A stretch of DNA of 64,000 nucleotides from Formosa sp. Hel3_A1_48 (GTDB lineage Bacteria; Bacteroidota; Bacteroidia; Flavobacteriales; Flavobacteriaceae), in NCBI RefSeq assembly GCF_001735715.1, contig NZ_CP017259.1:1919501-1983500 (forward strand). Direction: 5' to 3'. Numbering within the stretch: position 1 is the first letter of the stretch; the number at the start of each line of letters is the position of its first letter. The notes below the pieces were generated by a model. The model was not told the origin of the DNA and ran no database searches. It saw only the letters and a list, made by a program, of their open reading frames with translations. Of the stretch, positions 7,635 through 17,247 are shown piece after piece. The position numbers and the translations under genes were made by a program.

Positions 7635-10043
7635 TTACCTAAGTTTTGGAAATGCTGATGGATCAGATTCATGCATAATCGCATAAGCAGCTTCGAAAAT
7701 ATCTTCTTTTGAAGGTTTACTGAAATAGTCGCCATCCGATCCGTAAGCTGGTCGATGTGCTTGAGCTGTTAGCATCTGAGGTTTGCTGTCCAGATTTTCG
7801 TAAGCGTTGTTTTGCTTTAAAATTTCAGATAAAATATAGGCAGAAGCGCCACCAGGTACATCCTCGTCAACGATGAGCAAACGATTTGTTTTTTCTAAAC
7901 TTTTAGAAATATCATTATTTGTATCAAAAGGGATAAGCGATTGCACATCGATTATTTCAGCATCAATACCTACTTCTGTAAGTTCTCGAGCAGCTTGTTC
8001 AACGATACGAAGCGTAGAACCATAAGAAACAAAGGTCAAATCGTTTCCTGTTTTTAAGTTTTCTACAACACCAATTTTTGTTTTAAATGCACCAAGATTA
8101 TTTGGTCTTTTTTCTTTTAGTCGGTAACCGTTTAGGCATTCCACTACAAGTGCTGGTTGATCGCTTTCAAAAAGCGTATTATAAAAACCAGCAGCTTTGG
8201 TCATATTTCTTGGAACGAGTACATGTACTCCTCTTATAAGTCCTAGAATACTTCCCATTGGTGATCCCGAATGCCAAATACCCTCTAAACGGTGTCCTCT
8301 TGTTCTTATGATTATTGGAGCCTTTTGTTTTCCAAAAGTTCTGTAATGAAGTGTAGCCAAATCATCACTAATGGTCTGTAATGCATAGAGGATATAATCT
8401 AGATACTGAATTTCGGCAATTGGTCGAAGACCTCGTAAAGCCATTCCGATGCCTTGGCCTATAATAGTGGCTTCACGAATACCAACGTCTGCAATGCGTG
8501 TTGCTCCGTATTTCTCTTGCAGCCCCTCTAAACCTTGATTAACATCACCAATGGCACCTGAATCTTGTCCAAATATAAGCGCTTCAGGATATTTTGAAAA
8601 AATTTGGTCGAAATTATCACGTAATATTACGCGCCCATCTACAAAATTTGGTGTTGGGTCATAGGTAGGCGGAACAGCTTCAATATTTTCAGGTCTTTTT
8701 GGCGATTCGCTGTAAAGTAAGCTGCTGTACTTGGTTTGTGTTTCTTTGGTATACTGATTTATCCAATTTACTAAGGCTCTTTTTGCAGTTGATTCGTCAT
8801 TAATAAAATATTTTAAAACACTTCTAGACACGCCTAAAACGTCTTTACGCATTGGATCTTTCAAGGCTTCAAGAGCAGAAAGTTCTTTATCAATAAAAAC
8901 TCTTTGTGGTGAGTTTGATGCAGCGGCCTTGATCAAATCGATTGCTTTTAAACAATCGGATTTAATAGGCTTTAAAAAATCGTTCCACGCTTTTATTTTA
9001 CTTTCTTTTACTGTTGTTTTAATCTGTTTTTCTAAGGCGAATAATTCATCCTCAGTAGCGATGCCATTGGCTATAATCCAATTTTTAAACTTTAAATTAC
9101 AGTCATTCGAACGTTCCCATTGAAGGCGTTTAGGATTTTTGTACCGCTCATGAGATCCTGAAGTGGAATGGCCTTGTGGTTGAGTAAGTTCGTCCACATG
9201 TATAAGCACTGGCACGTGCTCTTCACGCGCAATGCGACCTGCCTTTTCATAGGTGTTTATGAGTTCTACATAATCCCACCCTTTAACCTTTAGAATTTCA
9301 TATCCATTATCATTTTGATCTCTTTGAAAGCCGCTTAAGACTTTAGAAATACTTTCTTTTGTTGTTTGATGTTTGGCGTGAACTGAGATACCGTAATCAT
9401 CGTCCCATACACTTATCACCATCGGAACTTGTAATACTCCTGCGGCGTTAATAGTTTCAAAAAATAAGCCCTCGCTTGTACTCGCATTACCTATGGTTCC
9501 CCAAGCTACTTCTTTGCCATTTTTGGAAAAATTAGAGGCATCAGTAGTTAATTCCTTATAAACTTTTGAGGCTTGAGCTAAACCTAATAAGCGTGGCATT
9601 TGCGCTGCAGTAGGAGAGATGTCTGAACTTGAATTTTTTTGTGCAGTTAGATTTTTCCAATTGAAATTATCGTCCAGTGAGTGTGTTACAAAATGTCCAC
9701 CCATTTGGCGACCTGCACTCATAGGATCAAAATTGATATCGGTATGTGCGTAAAGACCAGCAAAGAATTGCTCAATGCTCAATTCACCAATTGCCATCAT
9801 GAACGTCTGATCGCGGTAATATCCAGATCTAAAATCACCATTTTTGAACGCTTTAGCCCAAGCGAGCTGAGGAAGTTCTTTACCTCCCCCAAAAATTCCA
9901 AATTTTGCTTTGCCTGTCAATACCTCGCGACGGCCAAGCAAACTACATTCACGGCTTGTGACGGCAATTTTGTAGTCATTTATAACTTCTAATCTAAATT
10001 CTTCAAAAGTTATGTTTTCAGCAAGCTTGTTTTTTGTAGACAT
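7635..10043 (-). CDS. Fused 2-oxoacid dehydrogenase E1 alpha-beta subunit
   Basis: Thiamine-diphosphate decarboxylase (E1) of a branched-chain-type 2-oxoacid dehydrogenase complex, with alpha and beta chains fused in 802 residues. The alpha half (about 1-440) has the Arg/Tyr motif GYYRDQTFMMAIGEL, GRQMGGHFVT and the diphosphate-binding region WGTIGNASTSEGLFFETINA. The beta half (about 470-802) has GQDSGAIGDVNQGLEGLQ, AEIQYLDYILYALQTI, RTRGHRLEGIWHSGSPMG and VLVPRNMTKAAGF. The E2 and E3 partners are not in this window. The fusion is widespread in Bacteroidota. Whether the preferred substrate is 2-oxoisovalerate or pyruvate cannot be read from sequence; branched-chain is more likely. Confidence 0.92.
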   Translation of the reverse strand: MSTKNKLAENITFEEFRLEVINDYKIAVTSRECSLLGRREVLTGKAKFGIFGGGKELPQLAWAKAFKNGDFRSGYYRDQTFMMAIGELSIEQFFAGLYAHTDINFDPMSAGRQMGGHFVTHSLDDNFNWKNLTAQKNSSSDISPTAAQMPRLLGLAQASKVYKELTTDASNFSKNGKEVAWGTIGNASTSEGLFFETINAAGVLQVPMVISVWDDDYGISVHAKHQTTKESISKVLSGFQRDQNDNGYEILKVKGWDYVELINTYEKAGRIAREEHVPVLIHVDELTQPQGHSTSGSHERYKNPKRLQWERSNDCNLKFKNWIIANGIATEDELFALEKQIKTTVKESKIKAWNDFLKPIKSDCLKAIDLIKAAASNSPQRVFIDKELSALEALKDPMRKDVLGVSRSVLKYFINDESTAKRALVNWINQYTKETQTKYSSLLYSESPKRPENIEAVPPTYDPTPNFVDGRVILRDNFDQIFSKYPEALIFGQDSGAIGDVNQGLEGLQEKYGATRIADVGIREATIIGQGIGMALRGLRPIAEIQYLDYILYALQTISDDLATLHYRTFGKQKAPIIIRTRGHRLEGIWHSGSPMGSILGLIRGVHVLVPRNMTKAAGFYNTLFESDQPALVVECLNGYRLKEKRPNNLGAFKTKIGVVENLKTGNDLTFVSYGSTLRIVEQAARELTEVGIDAEIIDVQSLIPFDTNNDISKSLEKTNRLLIVDEDVPGGASAYILSEILKQNNAYENLDSKPQMLTAQAHRPAYGSDGDYFSKPSKEDIFEAAYAIMHESDPSAFPKLR

Positions 10044-10063
10044 CTACGATCCGAAATTTTTTG

Positions 10064-10094
10064 CAAATATAGGAAATATAAGCATATCAATCAA
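10064..10094 (-). promoter_or_regulatory. Promoter of the fused E1 gene
   Basis: Minus strand: TTG (10094-10092), a 20-base spacer, then TATATTTG (10071-10064). This is an exact Bacteroidota -33/-7 arrangement, with the ATG about 20 bases further on. Confidence 0.65.
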
Positions 10095-10201
10095 CTTTAG
10101 TCAAGTGTAAAGCATTAGAAATTAAAATCCAAAACAACAGTATTTTTAAAAGGATTTAAAGAAAGAAAATATGGGCTTGTGCTTCTTTGATGAATAAAAT
10201 G

Positions 10202-13030
10202 TCAGAACCATCTTCGTGTAAATAACTCGGCAAGTGCGGAAAAGTCTGTTGTAAATACAAATCTAATTTTTTGAGGGTAATTGGATTGACTAATCTCCCA
10301 TCCTAGGTTGGAATACATTGGGAAATAGATTTCGAAGTAATCAGTAACTAAGTCTAATCGTACTCCAGCATCGTAAGCGAAAAATGGGCTTAGTCCTTTG
10401 TTTTTCACAAATCCAAGATCACCATAGGCTTGAATGTATCGCCAAATAGAGGCACTTGCATTCAAGGTTGTTAACCATTGATTTGCGAAACCTGGCTCTG
10501 TTTTTGACTTAAATCCACCATCGGCAATTACCAATTGCTGGGCTAAAATTCCTGACGATTCTGACTGGCCTAAATAATTGTACTCAAAAAGGTAGTCTGT
10601 CGGACGATCTAATGCAAAATTGAAGTTGTTTTCGGTATCCGGAAGTGTGTTGTACAAAAAAGCACCTGCAAATAACCTCAGGTTATAATGCCGATCATTT
10701 GGTGTTCTTTTTCTGATTTCATAGCTAGAACTTAGTTTTCCAAAATTTCCAGAAAACTGGAGGTCAACAGACCATTTGTCAAATTTGTGAATGGAGTTGT
10801 CCAAATTTAAATAACGTAGATTAAGAACTTTATAGGGCGGAATGGTATTTTCGTCAAGGAAGCTTCTAGAATTATCTTTTTGAATATTTATGTAACGCAA
10901 CATCAACGTTTCGCTTGCATTGGATCTCAAATTATTAATTTCTCTAAATTGAAATTGAACATAAGGCTGTATTTTTGTTATAAAAGATCCGTAATCAAAC
11001 GAGGAGCGATCAAAAGTAATTCCAAACATGGTATTATAAAGCCTTGAATCTTCATGGTAAATATTAAACATCGCTTTTGCAAATCCTGTCATCGTCTTTG
11101 ATTCTAGACCGTAAAAGGGAGCCAGAGCATACAGAAATGGTTTTGCTAAAAGTCCTCTGTTGTTAAAATTCATTCCTAGTTTTAAGCCATCGTAAATGTT
11201 CTGAAACTCGACGATAGGAATGAAATAAATTTGCGCCTTTGCGGGATCCTCCACGTCTCTAAGAAAACGAAACTGCAACGGTTTGTTGAACAGTCGACCA
11301 CGGTCGAGTCGTTTCCAATTGTTACGTCGATTAAATTCCAAACTAGAGTGATCATAATTCAATGCTAGTTCATCAGCACCGTTATTTGCTATAGAAAATT
11401 GTTTTTCACTATCAAATCCTTCAATCCATTCATTTGAAATGACCTGTTCGCCTTTCAATGTTGATAAGGAAATTGGATATTTTCCTTTTTTTAGGTTTTT
11501 AATTGTAAAGTAAATTGAGTCTTTATCTATTGAATAATTTTTGAATTTATAATCTGAGCTTATAGCGCTGACAATGTAATCCTCAAAATACCACTCTATA
11601 TTTTTCTTAGTTTTTTGTCTTAAAAATGTTTTGAAATTTGCTACTGATGTAGGTTTTTCAGATTGTATATCAATGAACTCTTGTATCCAAAGAAGTTCAT
11701 TATTCTGACCTAAATAGGACATTAAATACTTTAAACTTAGACCAGCTTTAAATTTTGCAGTATGCCTTTGATTGAAGTTAATTAACTCTTCACGTTTTGT
11801 GTTGAGTGCCTGATCACGCCCCGTTCTTAACATTTGATAATAAGTAAGGCGGTATTGCTCTGCGTATTTTAGTTTTGAAAAATTAAATCCTCTAATTCCC
11901 CAAAAATTAGCGAGTTTTCCAAGTAGCTTTTGATCTGGATAGTAGGTTTCTATATAACGAACGAGCAACAATTGTTCGATTCCTTTTTTTAACCAATACT
12001 CCGTTCTAGAATCTAGTTTTAAAACTTCATCAATATATTTTTTGATGATGTTTTGCGCTAATGTGATCTCATATTCAAATTCCTTTGAAAAAGGGGACAA
12101 TACATCTGGAAGAAAGGTTAATCCATAGAGAGAGTTTTTCTTGTATTCACGATTAGATAAAATCAATTTATTTTTAGGGTATACTGCAATATTTGCAGAA
12201 GAAAAACCATTAATTCGTTCCAGTATTTCTTTTTCTTTTTCAGGACTAATTTTTTTTAAATTAATATTTAATTGAATGGTTAAATCCTCAAAAGTGTAAT
12301 GCCTGAATTTTTCCGAGGTGATAAAAATCTTTGAGTCTGTAATATTTTTTCCTTCAAAAGTATGTTGAATTAAACCATCATTACGTTCAAACCCTAGTTC
12401 GTTTAAAGCTGTGTAGATATTGTAAGTATCGGCTGTTGTAAGTTTTAGCTTTGTGTCAATACCAGGAGCGTACAAGTCATCCAGATTTTGATTGCTGTAA
12501 AGCCTCCAATCTTGTCCGTCAAAAACAGCGGGGGTTAAATACCAAGCGTTTAGTGCATAATCTTTATTCTTATTGATGCCATATCCTGTGAATCGATCAT
12601 TTTGAATTGTTAATTGATAATCTATCTCTAAGGTTATTGAATCACCTGGTAACAAAGCCTTATCGAGATCAACTTTTATAATATCTGTTTGATTAGCAAG
12701 ACGATTAAAAACATGTGTATTTTGTGTTTGGCTTTGGATACGATTGATTATCGTATACCCACGATGCTTATCCCTTGCGACATATAAATTTGTATTGAAT
12801 TCATTTAAAAATTTCTTCGTTAAAGGCGTTTCTGGACTACTGTAACTTGAAGTCCAATCTGTAAAATATAATTCATTCAGTGCTTTATCATGAGAGTTGT
12901 AAAATGTAAATGACTGTTGAATATTTATAATTTCAGTATCGGAGTCGACCACTGCCACAATATCCGTCTTGTGTTGTCCATAACACGAGGATATACCAGC
13001 CAAGATTAAAGCAAGGTAGATGTTCTGCAT
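10202..13030 (-). CDS. M1-peptidase-like protein fused to an outer-membrane beta-barrel
   Basis: A 942-residue secreted protein with a signal peptide of about 18 residues (LALILAGISSCYG). Residues ~20-480 resemble the N-terminal and gluzincin domains of M1 aminopeptidases. Where HExxH should lie (about residues 310-365) I see EYEITLAQNIIKKY and YWLKKGIEQLLLVRYIE, with no zinc-binding HExxH, so the domain is probably catalytically dead. From about residue 580 on, alternating aromatic strands and a terminal Phe (LAELFTRRWF) indicate a C-terminal beta-barrel in the outer membrane. The barrel may anchor a peptide-binding periplasmic domain; the function is unknown. Confidence 0.72.
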   Translation of the reverse strand: MQNIYLALILAGISSCYGQHKTDIVAVVDSDTEIINIQQSFTFYNSHDKALNELYFTDWTSSYSSPETPLTKKFLNEFNTNLYVARDKHRGYTIINRIQSQTQNTHVFNRLANQTDIIKVDLDKALLPGDSITLEIDYQLTIQNDRFTGYGINKNKDYALNAWYLTPAVFDGQDWRLYSNQNLDDLYAPGIDTKLKLTTADTYNIYTALNELGFERNDGLIQHTFEGKNITDSKIFITSEKFRHYTFEDLTIQLNINLKKISPEKEKEILERINGFSSANIAVYPKNKLILSNREYKKNSLYGLTFLPDVLSPFSKEFEYEITLAQNIIKKYIDEVLKLDSRTEYWLKKGIEQLLLVRYIETYYPDQKLLGKLANFWGIRGFNFSKLKYAEQYRLTYYQMLRTGRDQALNTKREELINFNQRHTAKFKAGLSLKYLMSYLGQNNELLWIQEFIDIQSEKPTSVANFKTFLRQKTKKNIEWYFEDYIVSAISSDYKFKNYSIDKDSIYFTIKNLKKGKYPISLSTLKGEQVISNEWIEGFDSEKQFSIANNGADELALNYDHSSLEFNRRNNWKRLDRGRLFNKPLQFRFLRDVEDPAKAQIYFIPIVEFQNIYDGLKLGMNFNNRGLLAKPFLYALAPFYGLESKTMTGFAKAMFNIYHEDSRLYNTMFGITFDRSSFDYGSFITKIQPYVQFQFREINNLRSNASETLMLRYINIQKDNSRSFLDENTIPPYKVLNLRYLNLDNSIHKFDKWSVDLQFSGNFGKLSSSYEIRKRTPNDRHYNLRLFAGAFLYNTLPDTENNFNFALDRPTDYLFEYNYLGQSESSGILAQQLVIADGGFKSKTEPGFANQWLTTLNASASIWRYIQAYGDLGFVKNKGLSPFFAYDAGVRLDLVTDYFEIYFPMYSNLGWEISQSNYPQKIRFVFTTDFSALAELFTRRWF

Positions 13031-13065
13031 GACTTTTTTTGTAGTTCCTTGAGTGTTGATGACAA

Positions 13066-13752
13066 TTAGAAATTTGGGCTGAGTTGATATTGTTTGTAAA
13101 AGGCGTCCAATATCGCTGTTACTTCTTCTGGCGAATCGACAGTGTGAATCAAATCTAAGTCTTTTTGACTGATCGTTTTGTATTCGTCGCGAAGTGTTTT
13201 TTTAATCCATTCTACTAATCCTTTCCAGTAGGAACTTCCAACGAGAATGATAGGGAATTTCTCAATTTTATTGGTTTGGATCAAGGTTATTGCCTCAAAG
13301 AGTTCGTCTAAAGTTCCAAAACCACCTGGCATCACTACAAAACCTTGAGAATATTTAACAAACATAACTTTCCGCACAAAGAAGTAATCAAAATCTAGAC
13401 TTTTATCAGAATCTATATACGGATTATCATGTTGCTCAAAAGGTAAATCAATATTTAATCCAACAGAAGTTCCTTTGGCGAGTTTAGCCCCTTTATTTCC
13501 TGCCTCCATAATACCTGGTCCACCACCAGTAATAACGCCATAACCAGATTCAACAATAGCCTTAGCTATTTCTACAGCCAAGGTGTAGTATTTGTCATCT
13601 GTTTTAGTTCTGGCTGAACCAAAAATGGATACACAGGGCCCAATTTTACTCATTCGTTCAAACCCGGTAACAAATTCCCCCATAACTTTAAAAATGGCCC
13701 AGGAGTCGTTAGTTTTTATTTCGTTCCAGCTTTTGTGTTGTTGCAGTCTCAT
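13066..13752 (-). CDS. LOG-family protein (TIGR00730 type)
   Basis: Cytosolic 228-residue Rossmann-fold protein of the LONELY GUY / lysine-decarboxylase-like family. Both signatures are present: GGGPGIMEAGNKGA and PGGFGTLDELFEAI. Characterised members release cytokinin-type bases from nucleoside 5'-monophosphates (phosphoribohydrolase), and related proteins are generic nucleotide 5'-monophosphate nucleosidases. The older label "lysine decarboxylase" is wrong for this family. It ends 35 bases before the M1-like gene and starts 21 bases after the uvrA stop, so cotranscription with uvrA is likely. Confidence 0.88.
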   Translation of the reverse strand: MRLQQHKSWNEIKTNDSWAIFKVMGEFVTGFERMSKIGPCVSIFGSARTKTDDKYYTLAVEIAKAIVESGYGVITGGGPGIMEAGNKGAKLAKGTSVGLNIDLPFEQHDNPYIDSDKSLDFDYFFVRKVMFVKYSQGFVVMPGGFGTLDELFEAITLIQTNKIEKFPIILVGSSYWKGLVEWIKKTLRDEYKTISQKDLDLIHTVDSPEEVTAILDAFYKQYQLSPNF

Positions 13753-13773
13753 AATTTTTATTGTTTCGACCTA

Positions 13774-16620
13774 CTAAAGTAATTCTTTTTTTAAATATTT
13801 TGCGGTGTAGCTTATTTTGTTTTTGATAATCTGCTCAGGTGTTCCCTCAGCTACAATAGTACCACCTCCTTTGCCACCTTCTAATCCCACGTCAATAATA
13901 TGATCTACAACCTTGATTACATCCAAATTATGCTCTATTATCAGAACGGTGTTCCCCTTGTCCACGAGCTTTTGTAACACATCTAAAAGAACGCGTATAT
14001 CCTCAAAATGAAGTCCTGTTGTGGGTTCGTCAAGAATATATATTGTATTTCCAGTGTCGCGTTTACTGAGTTCAGAAGCAAGTTTTATGCGCTGCGCTTC
14101 CCCACCAGATAAGGTTGTGCTCTGTTGACCTAATGTAATATACCCAAGTCCAACATCTTTAATCGTTTTTAGTTTACGGTAAATTTTTGGAATATGCTCA
14201 AAGAAACCTACACTCTCATTGATGGTCATGTTTAGTACATCACTTATTGATTTACCTTTGTATCTGATTTCTAAAGTTTCTCTGTTAAATCGTTTGCCCA
14301 TACAGGATTCACAGCCAACATAAACATCAGGCAGAAAATTCATTTCAATAAGTCTTAAACCACCTCCTTTACATGTTTCACACCGCCCACCAGAAACATT
14401 AAAACTAAAGCGTCCTGGTTTATAACCTCGAATCATAGCTTCTGGAATCTTTGCAAAAAGCGATCTAATTTCGCCAAATACACCGGTATAGGTAGCAGGA
14501 TTACTGCGCGGGGTTCTACCGATTGGAGATTGATTAATATCAATCACTTTATCTAAATGCTCTAAGCCTTTAATGCTTTTGTATGCTAAGGGCTCCTTAA
14601 CACCATTAAAATAATAATTATTTAGAATAGGGTATAAGGTTTCATTGATTAAAGACGATTTCCCACTCCCTGAAACTCCTGTAATGCCAACCATTTTGCC
14701 CAATGGGATTTTGATGGAAACATTTTTTAAATTATTGCCAGTACACCCCTTTAGCTCTAAGGTTTTACCATTGCCTTTACGTCGTTTTTTTGGTATTTCT
14801 ATAGATTTAATATTACGAAGATACTGAGCTGTAATGGTATCTGCCTTTTGTAAATGGGCAGGCTTTCCTTGGCTTATAATTTCGCCCCCAAATTTACCAG
14901 CCTTCGGACCTATGTCAATGATGTGATCGGCTTGCTCAATCATGTCTTTGTCGTGCTCCACTACAATTACAGAATTACCAACATCACGCAATGCCATAAG
15001 CGATTGTATCAGTTTTTGATTATCGCGCTGATGTAAACCAATACTAGGCTCGTCTAAGATATAGAGTACACCGACTAGTTCAGATCCAATTTGAGTGGCT
15101 AATCGAATGCGTTGTGCCTCACCACCAGATAGTGACTTTGAGCTTCTGTTTAAGGCTAAATAATCTAATCCTACATCAAGCAAAAATTGTAACCGTGTCC
15201 GAATTTCTTTGATTATTTCTTTGGCAATTGTATTTTGCTTAGATGAAAGTTGATTTGGTAGGGCTTTGAACCATAATGCTAATTCATTGATGTCCAGTGC
15301 AGCTAGCTCAGCAATATTTTTATTGTTTAACTTAAAATAAAGCACTTCCTTTTTTAAACGTGATCCACCACATGAAGGACATTCTATTTTATCCACATAA
15401 GCTTTTGCCCAACGTTTTATGGAGCTCGAATCAGTGGTGTTGTATTGATGCTCAATGAAGTTAACAATACCATCAAAATCAATTGCATAATTTCTTGAAA
15501 CACCAAGAGATTTACTGTTAACGGAAAACTCTTCTTTACCGCCATAGAGTATGATGTCAATTGCCTTTTTTGGAATGGTTTTTATTTGATCTGATAAACT
15601 AAAGTCAAATCGTTTAGCAATTAACTCAAGTTGTTTAAATATCCATGAATCTTTTTGTGGCCCTTGTGGTGCTAGTCCGCCATTTTTAATGGATAGCTTG
15701 CGGTTAGGAATAATTTTTTGAACATTAACTTTATATAAATCTCCAATACCATTACATTCCGGACAAGCCCCTTTAGGTGAATTAAAAGAAAAATTATTAG
15801 GTTCAGGATTAGGATATGAAATTCCTGATGAAGGACACATCAGATTTCCACTAAAGAAGCGTAAGGTTTTCTCATCATGGTCAAACACCATTAACATTTG
15901 ATCCCCTTGGTCCATAGCAGTATTAATACTTTCATCAAGACGATTGGTATTCATGGTTTTTTCATCGACTTTCAGCCGATCAATCACTATTTCAATGTCG
16001 TGAAGCTTGTATCGATCAAGGCGCATTCCAGGTTTTATATCGACTATAGCACCATCCACTCTAACTTTGATGAAACCTTGTTTAGCTATATATTCAAAAA
16101 GCTCACGGTAATGTCCTTTTCTAGAGCGCACAACAGGTGCTAAAATAGAAATACGTTTGTCCTTAAATGTGCTGCCAATAAGAGATTTAATTTGTTCATT
16201 GCTGTAGCTTACCATTTTTTCATTGGTATTATAGCTGTAAGCATCGGCTGCACGTGCAAACAGCAACCGTAAAAAGTCATAAACTTCGGTTATTGTGCCA
16301 ACGGTCGATCTTGGTGATTTGCTGGTCGTTTTTTGCTCAATAGCTATTACTGGCGATAGGCCATCAATTTTATCAACATCTGGACGTTCTAAAGTTCCTA
16401 AAAACTGTCTAGCATAGGCAGAAAACGTTTCTATATACCGCCGTTGACCTTCTGCATAAATTGTATCGAACGCCAATGACGACTTACCACTTCCCGATAG
16501 ACCAGTAATAACGACAAGTTGATCTCTTGGGATTTTGACGTCAATATCCTTTAAATTATGTGCTCGAGCACCCTGAACTTCGATATATTCCTCAAATGTA
16601 ATGTTCTTTGTTTTCGCCAT
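13774..16620 (-). CDS. uvrA: Excinuclease ABC subunit A
   Basis: Damage-recognition ATPase of nucleotide excision repair, 948 residues, the normal length. It has two ABC modules: Walker A GLSGSGKSS at 40-48 and GVSGSGKSS near 653. ABC signatures SLSGGEAQRIRLATQ and TLSGGEAQRIKLASE are both intact. Zinc-coordinating Cys pairs are visible (CPECNGIGD, CPSCGGSRL, CETCKGGG, CESCMGKRF). The N-terminal FEEYIEVQGARAHNLKDIDV is standard. The gene starts 4 bases after the upstream YciO/TsaC-type gene, forming a repair-rich row with the UvrD-type helicase. Confidence 0.98.
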   Translation of the reverse strand: MAKTKNITFEEYIEVQGARAHNLKDIDVKIPRDQLVVITGLSGSGKSSLAFDTIYAEGQRRYIETFSAYARQFLGTLERPDVDKIDGLSPVIAIEQKTTSKSPRSTVGTITEVYDFLRLLFARAADAYSYNTNEKMVSYSNEQIKSLIGSTFKDKRISILAPVVRSRKGHYRELFEYIAKQGFIKVRVDGAIVDIKPGMRLDRYKLHDIEIVIDRLKVDEKTMNTNRLDESINTAMDQGDQMLMVFDHDEKTLRFFSGNLMCPSSGISYPNPEPNNFSFNSPKGACPECNGIGDLYKVNVQKIIPNRKLSIKNGGLAPQGPQKDSWIFKQLELIAKRFDFSLSDQIKTIPKKAIDIILYGGKEEFSVNSKSLGVSRNYAIDFDGIVNFIEHQYNTTDSSSIKRWAKAYVDKIECPSCGGSRLKKEVLYFKLNNKNIAELAALDINELALWFKALPNQLSSKQNTIAKEIIKEIRTRLQFLLDVGLDYLALNRSSKSLSGGEAQRIRLATQIGSELVGVLYILDEPSIGLHQRDNQKLIQSLMALRDVGNSVIVVEHDKDMIEQADHIIDIGPKAGKFGGEIISQGKPAHLQKADTITAQYLRNIKSIEIPKKRRKGNGKTLELKGCTGNNLKNVSIKIPLGKMVGITGVSGSGKSSLINETLYPILNNYYFNGVKEPLAYKSIKGLEHLDKVIDINQSPIGRTPRSNPATYTGVFGEIRSLFAKIPEAMIRGYKPGRFSFNVSGGRCETCKGGGLRLIEMNFLPDVYVGCESCMGKRFNRETLEIRYKGKSISDVLNMTINESVGFFEHIPKIYRKLKTIKDVGLGYITLGQQSTTLSGGEAQRIKLASELSKRDTGNTIYILDEPTTGLHFEDIRVLLDVLQKLVDKGNTVLIIEHNLDVIKVVDHIIDVGLEGGKGGGTIVAEGTPEQIIKNKISYTAKYLKKELL

Positions 16621-16624
16621 GGGG

Positions 16625-17245
16625 TTATAAAAAATCTGCTAAGCCTTTGCCTTCACGAATAAGCTTAGGAGGGGTTTGAGTTAAATCAATTACAGTGGAT
16701 GCAATATTTCCACCAAATCCATTATCAATTATGATGTCGGCAAGGTTCTGCCATTTTTCATAAATCAGTTCAGGATCGGTTGTGTATTCAATAATATCGT
16801 CTTCATCATTTATTGAAGTTGACACAATTGGATTGCCAAGTCGCCTGACGAGTTCTAATGCAATTGGATGATCAGGAACCCGAATACCAACTGTTTTACG
16901 TTTTTTGAATGGATGAGGAAGGGCTTTGTTACTGGGTAAAACAAAAGTGTATGGCCCAGGAAAATAACGTTTTAACGTCTTAAACGTACTACTATCTATT
17001 TGAGCTGTATAGTCGCTTAAGTGGCTTAAATTATGGCAAATAAATGAAAATTGAGCACGTTCAAGTTTGACTCCTTTGATGCGAGCAATACGTTCCATTG
17101 CTTTTGTGCTTTTTACATCACAACCCAAAGCGTAAACGGTATCAGTAGGGTATATGACCAACCCGCCGGCTTTTAAGCACTTAACAACCTTATCTAAAGT
17201 TCTTGGGTGGGGATTTTCTGAGTAAAGTTTTAATAATTCTGCCAT
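16625..17245 (-). CDS. YrdC/Sua5-superfamily protein, YciO-like
   Basis: A 206-residue cytosolic protein of the L-threonylcarbamoyladenylate synthase superfamily. Motifs include GGLVIYPTDTVYALGCD near residue 30, AMERIARIKGVK, FPGPYTFVLPSNK, KTVGIRVPDHP and PIVSTSIN. The overall layout and length are closer to E. coli YciO than to TsaC/YrdC, which carries a KRP...PL motif and SAN in place of STSIN. Automatic annotation would call it TsaC (first step of tRNA t6A synthesis). That may be its role, but the sequence alone leaves it open. It lies 2 bases after the helicase and 4 bases before uvrA. Confidence 0.82.
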   Translation of the reverse strand: MAELLKLYSENPHPRTLDKVVKCLKAGGLVIYPTDTVYALGCDVKSTKAMERIARIKGVKLERAQFSFICHNLSHLSDYTAQIDSSTFKTLKRYFPGPYTFVLPSNKALPHPFKKRKTVGIRVPDHPIALELVRRLGNPIVSTSINDEDDIIEYTTDPELIYEKWQNLADIIIDNGFGGNIASTVIDLTQTPPKLIREGKGLADFL

Positions 17246-17247
17246 AG

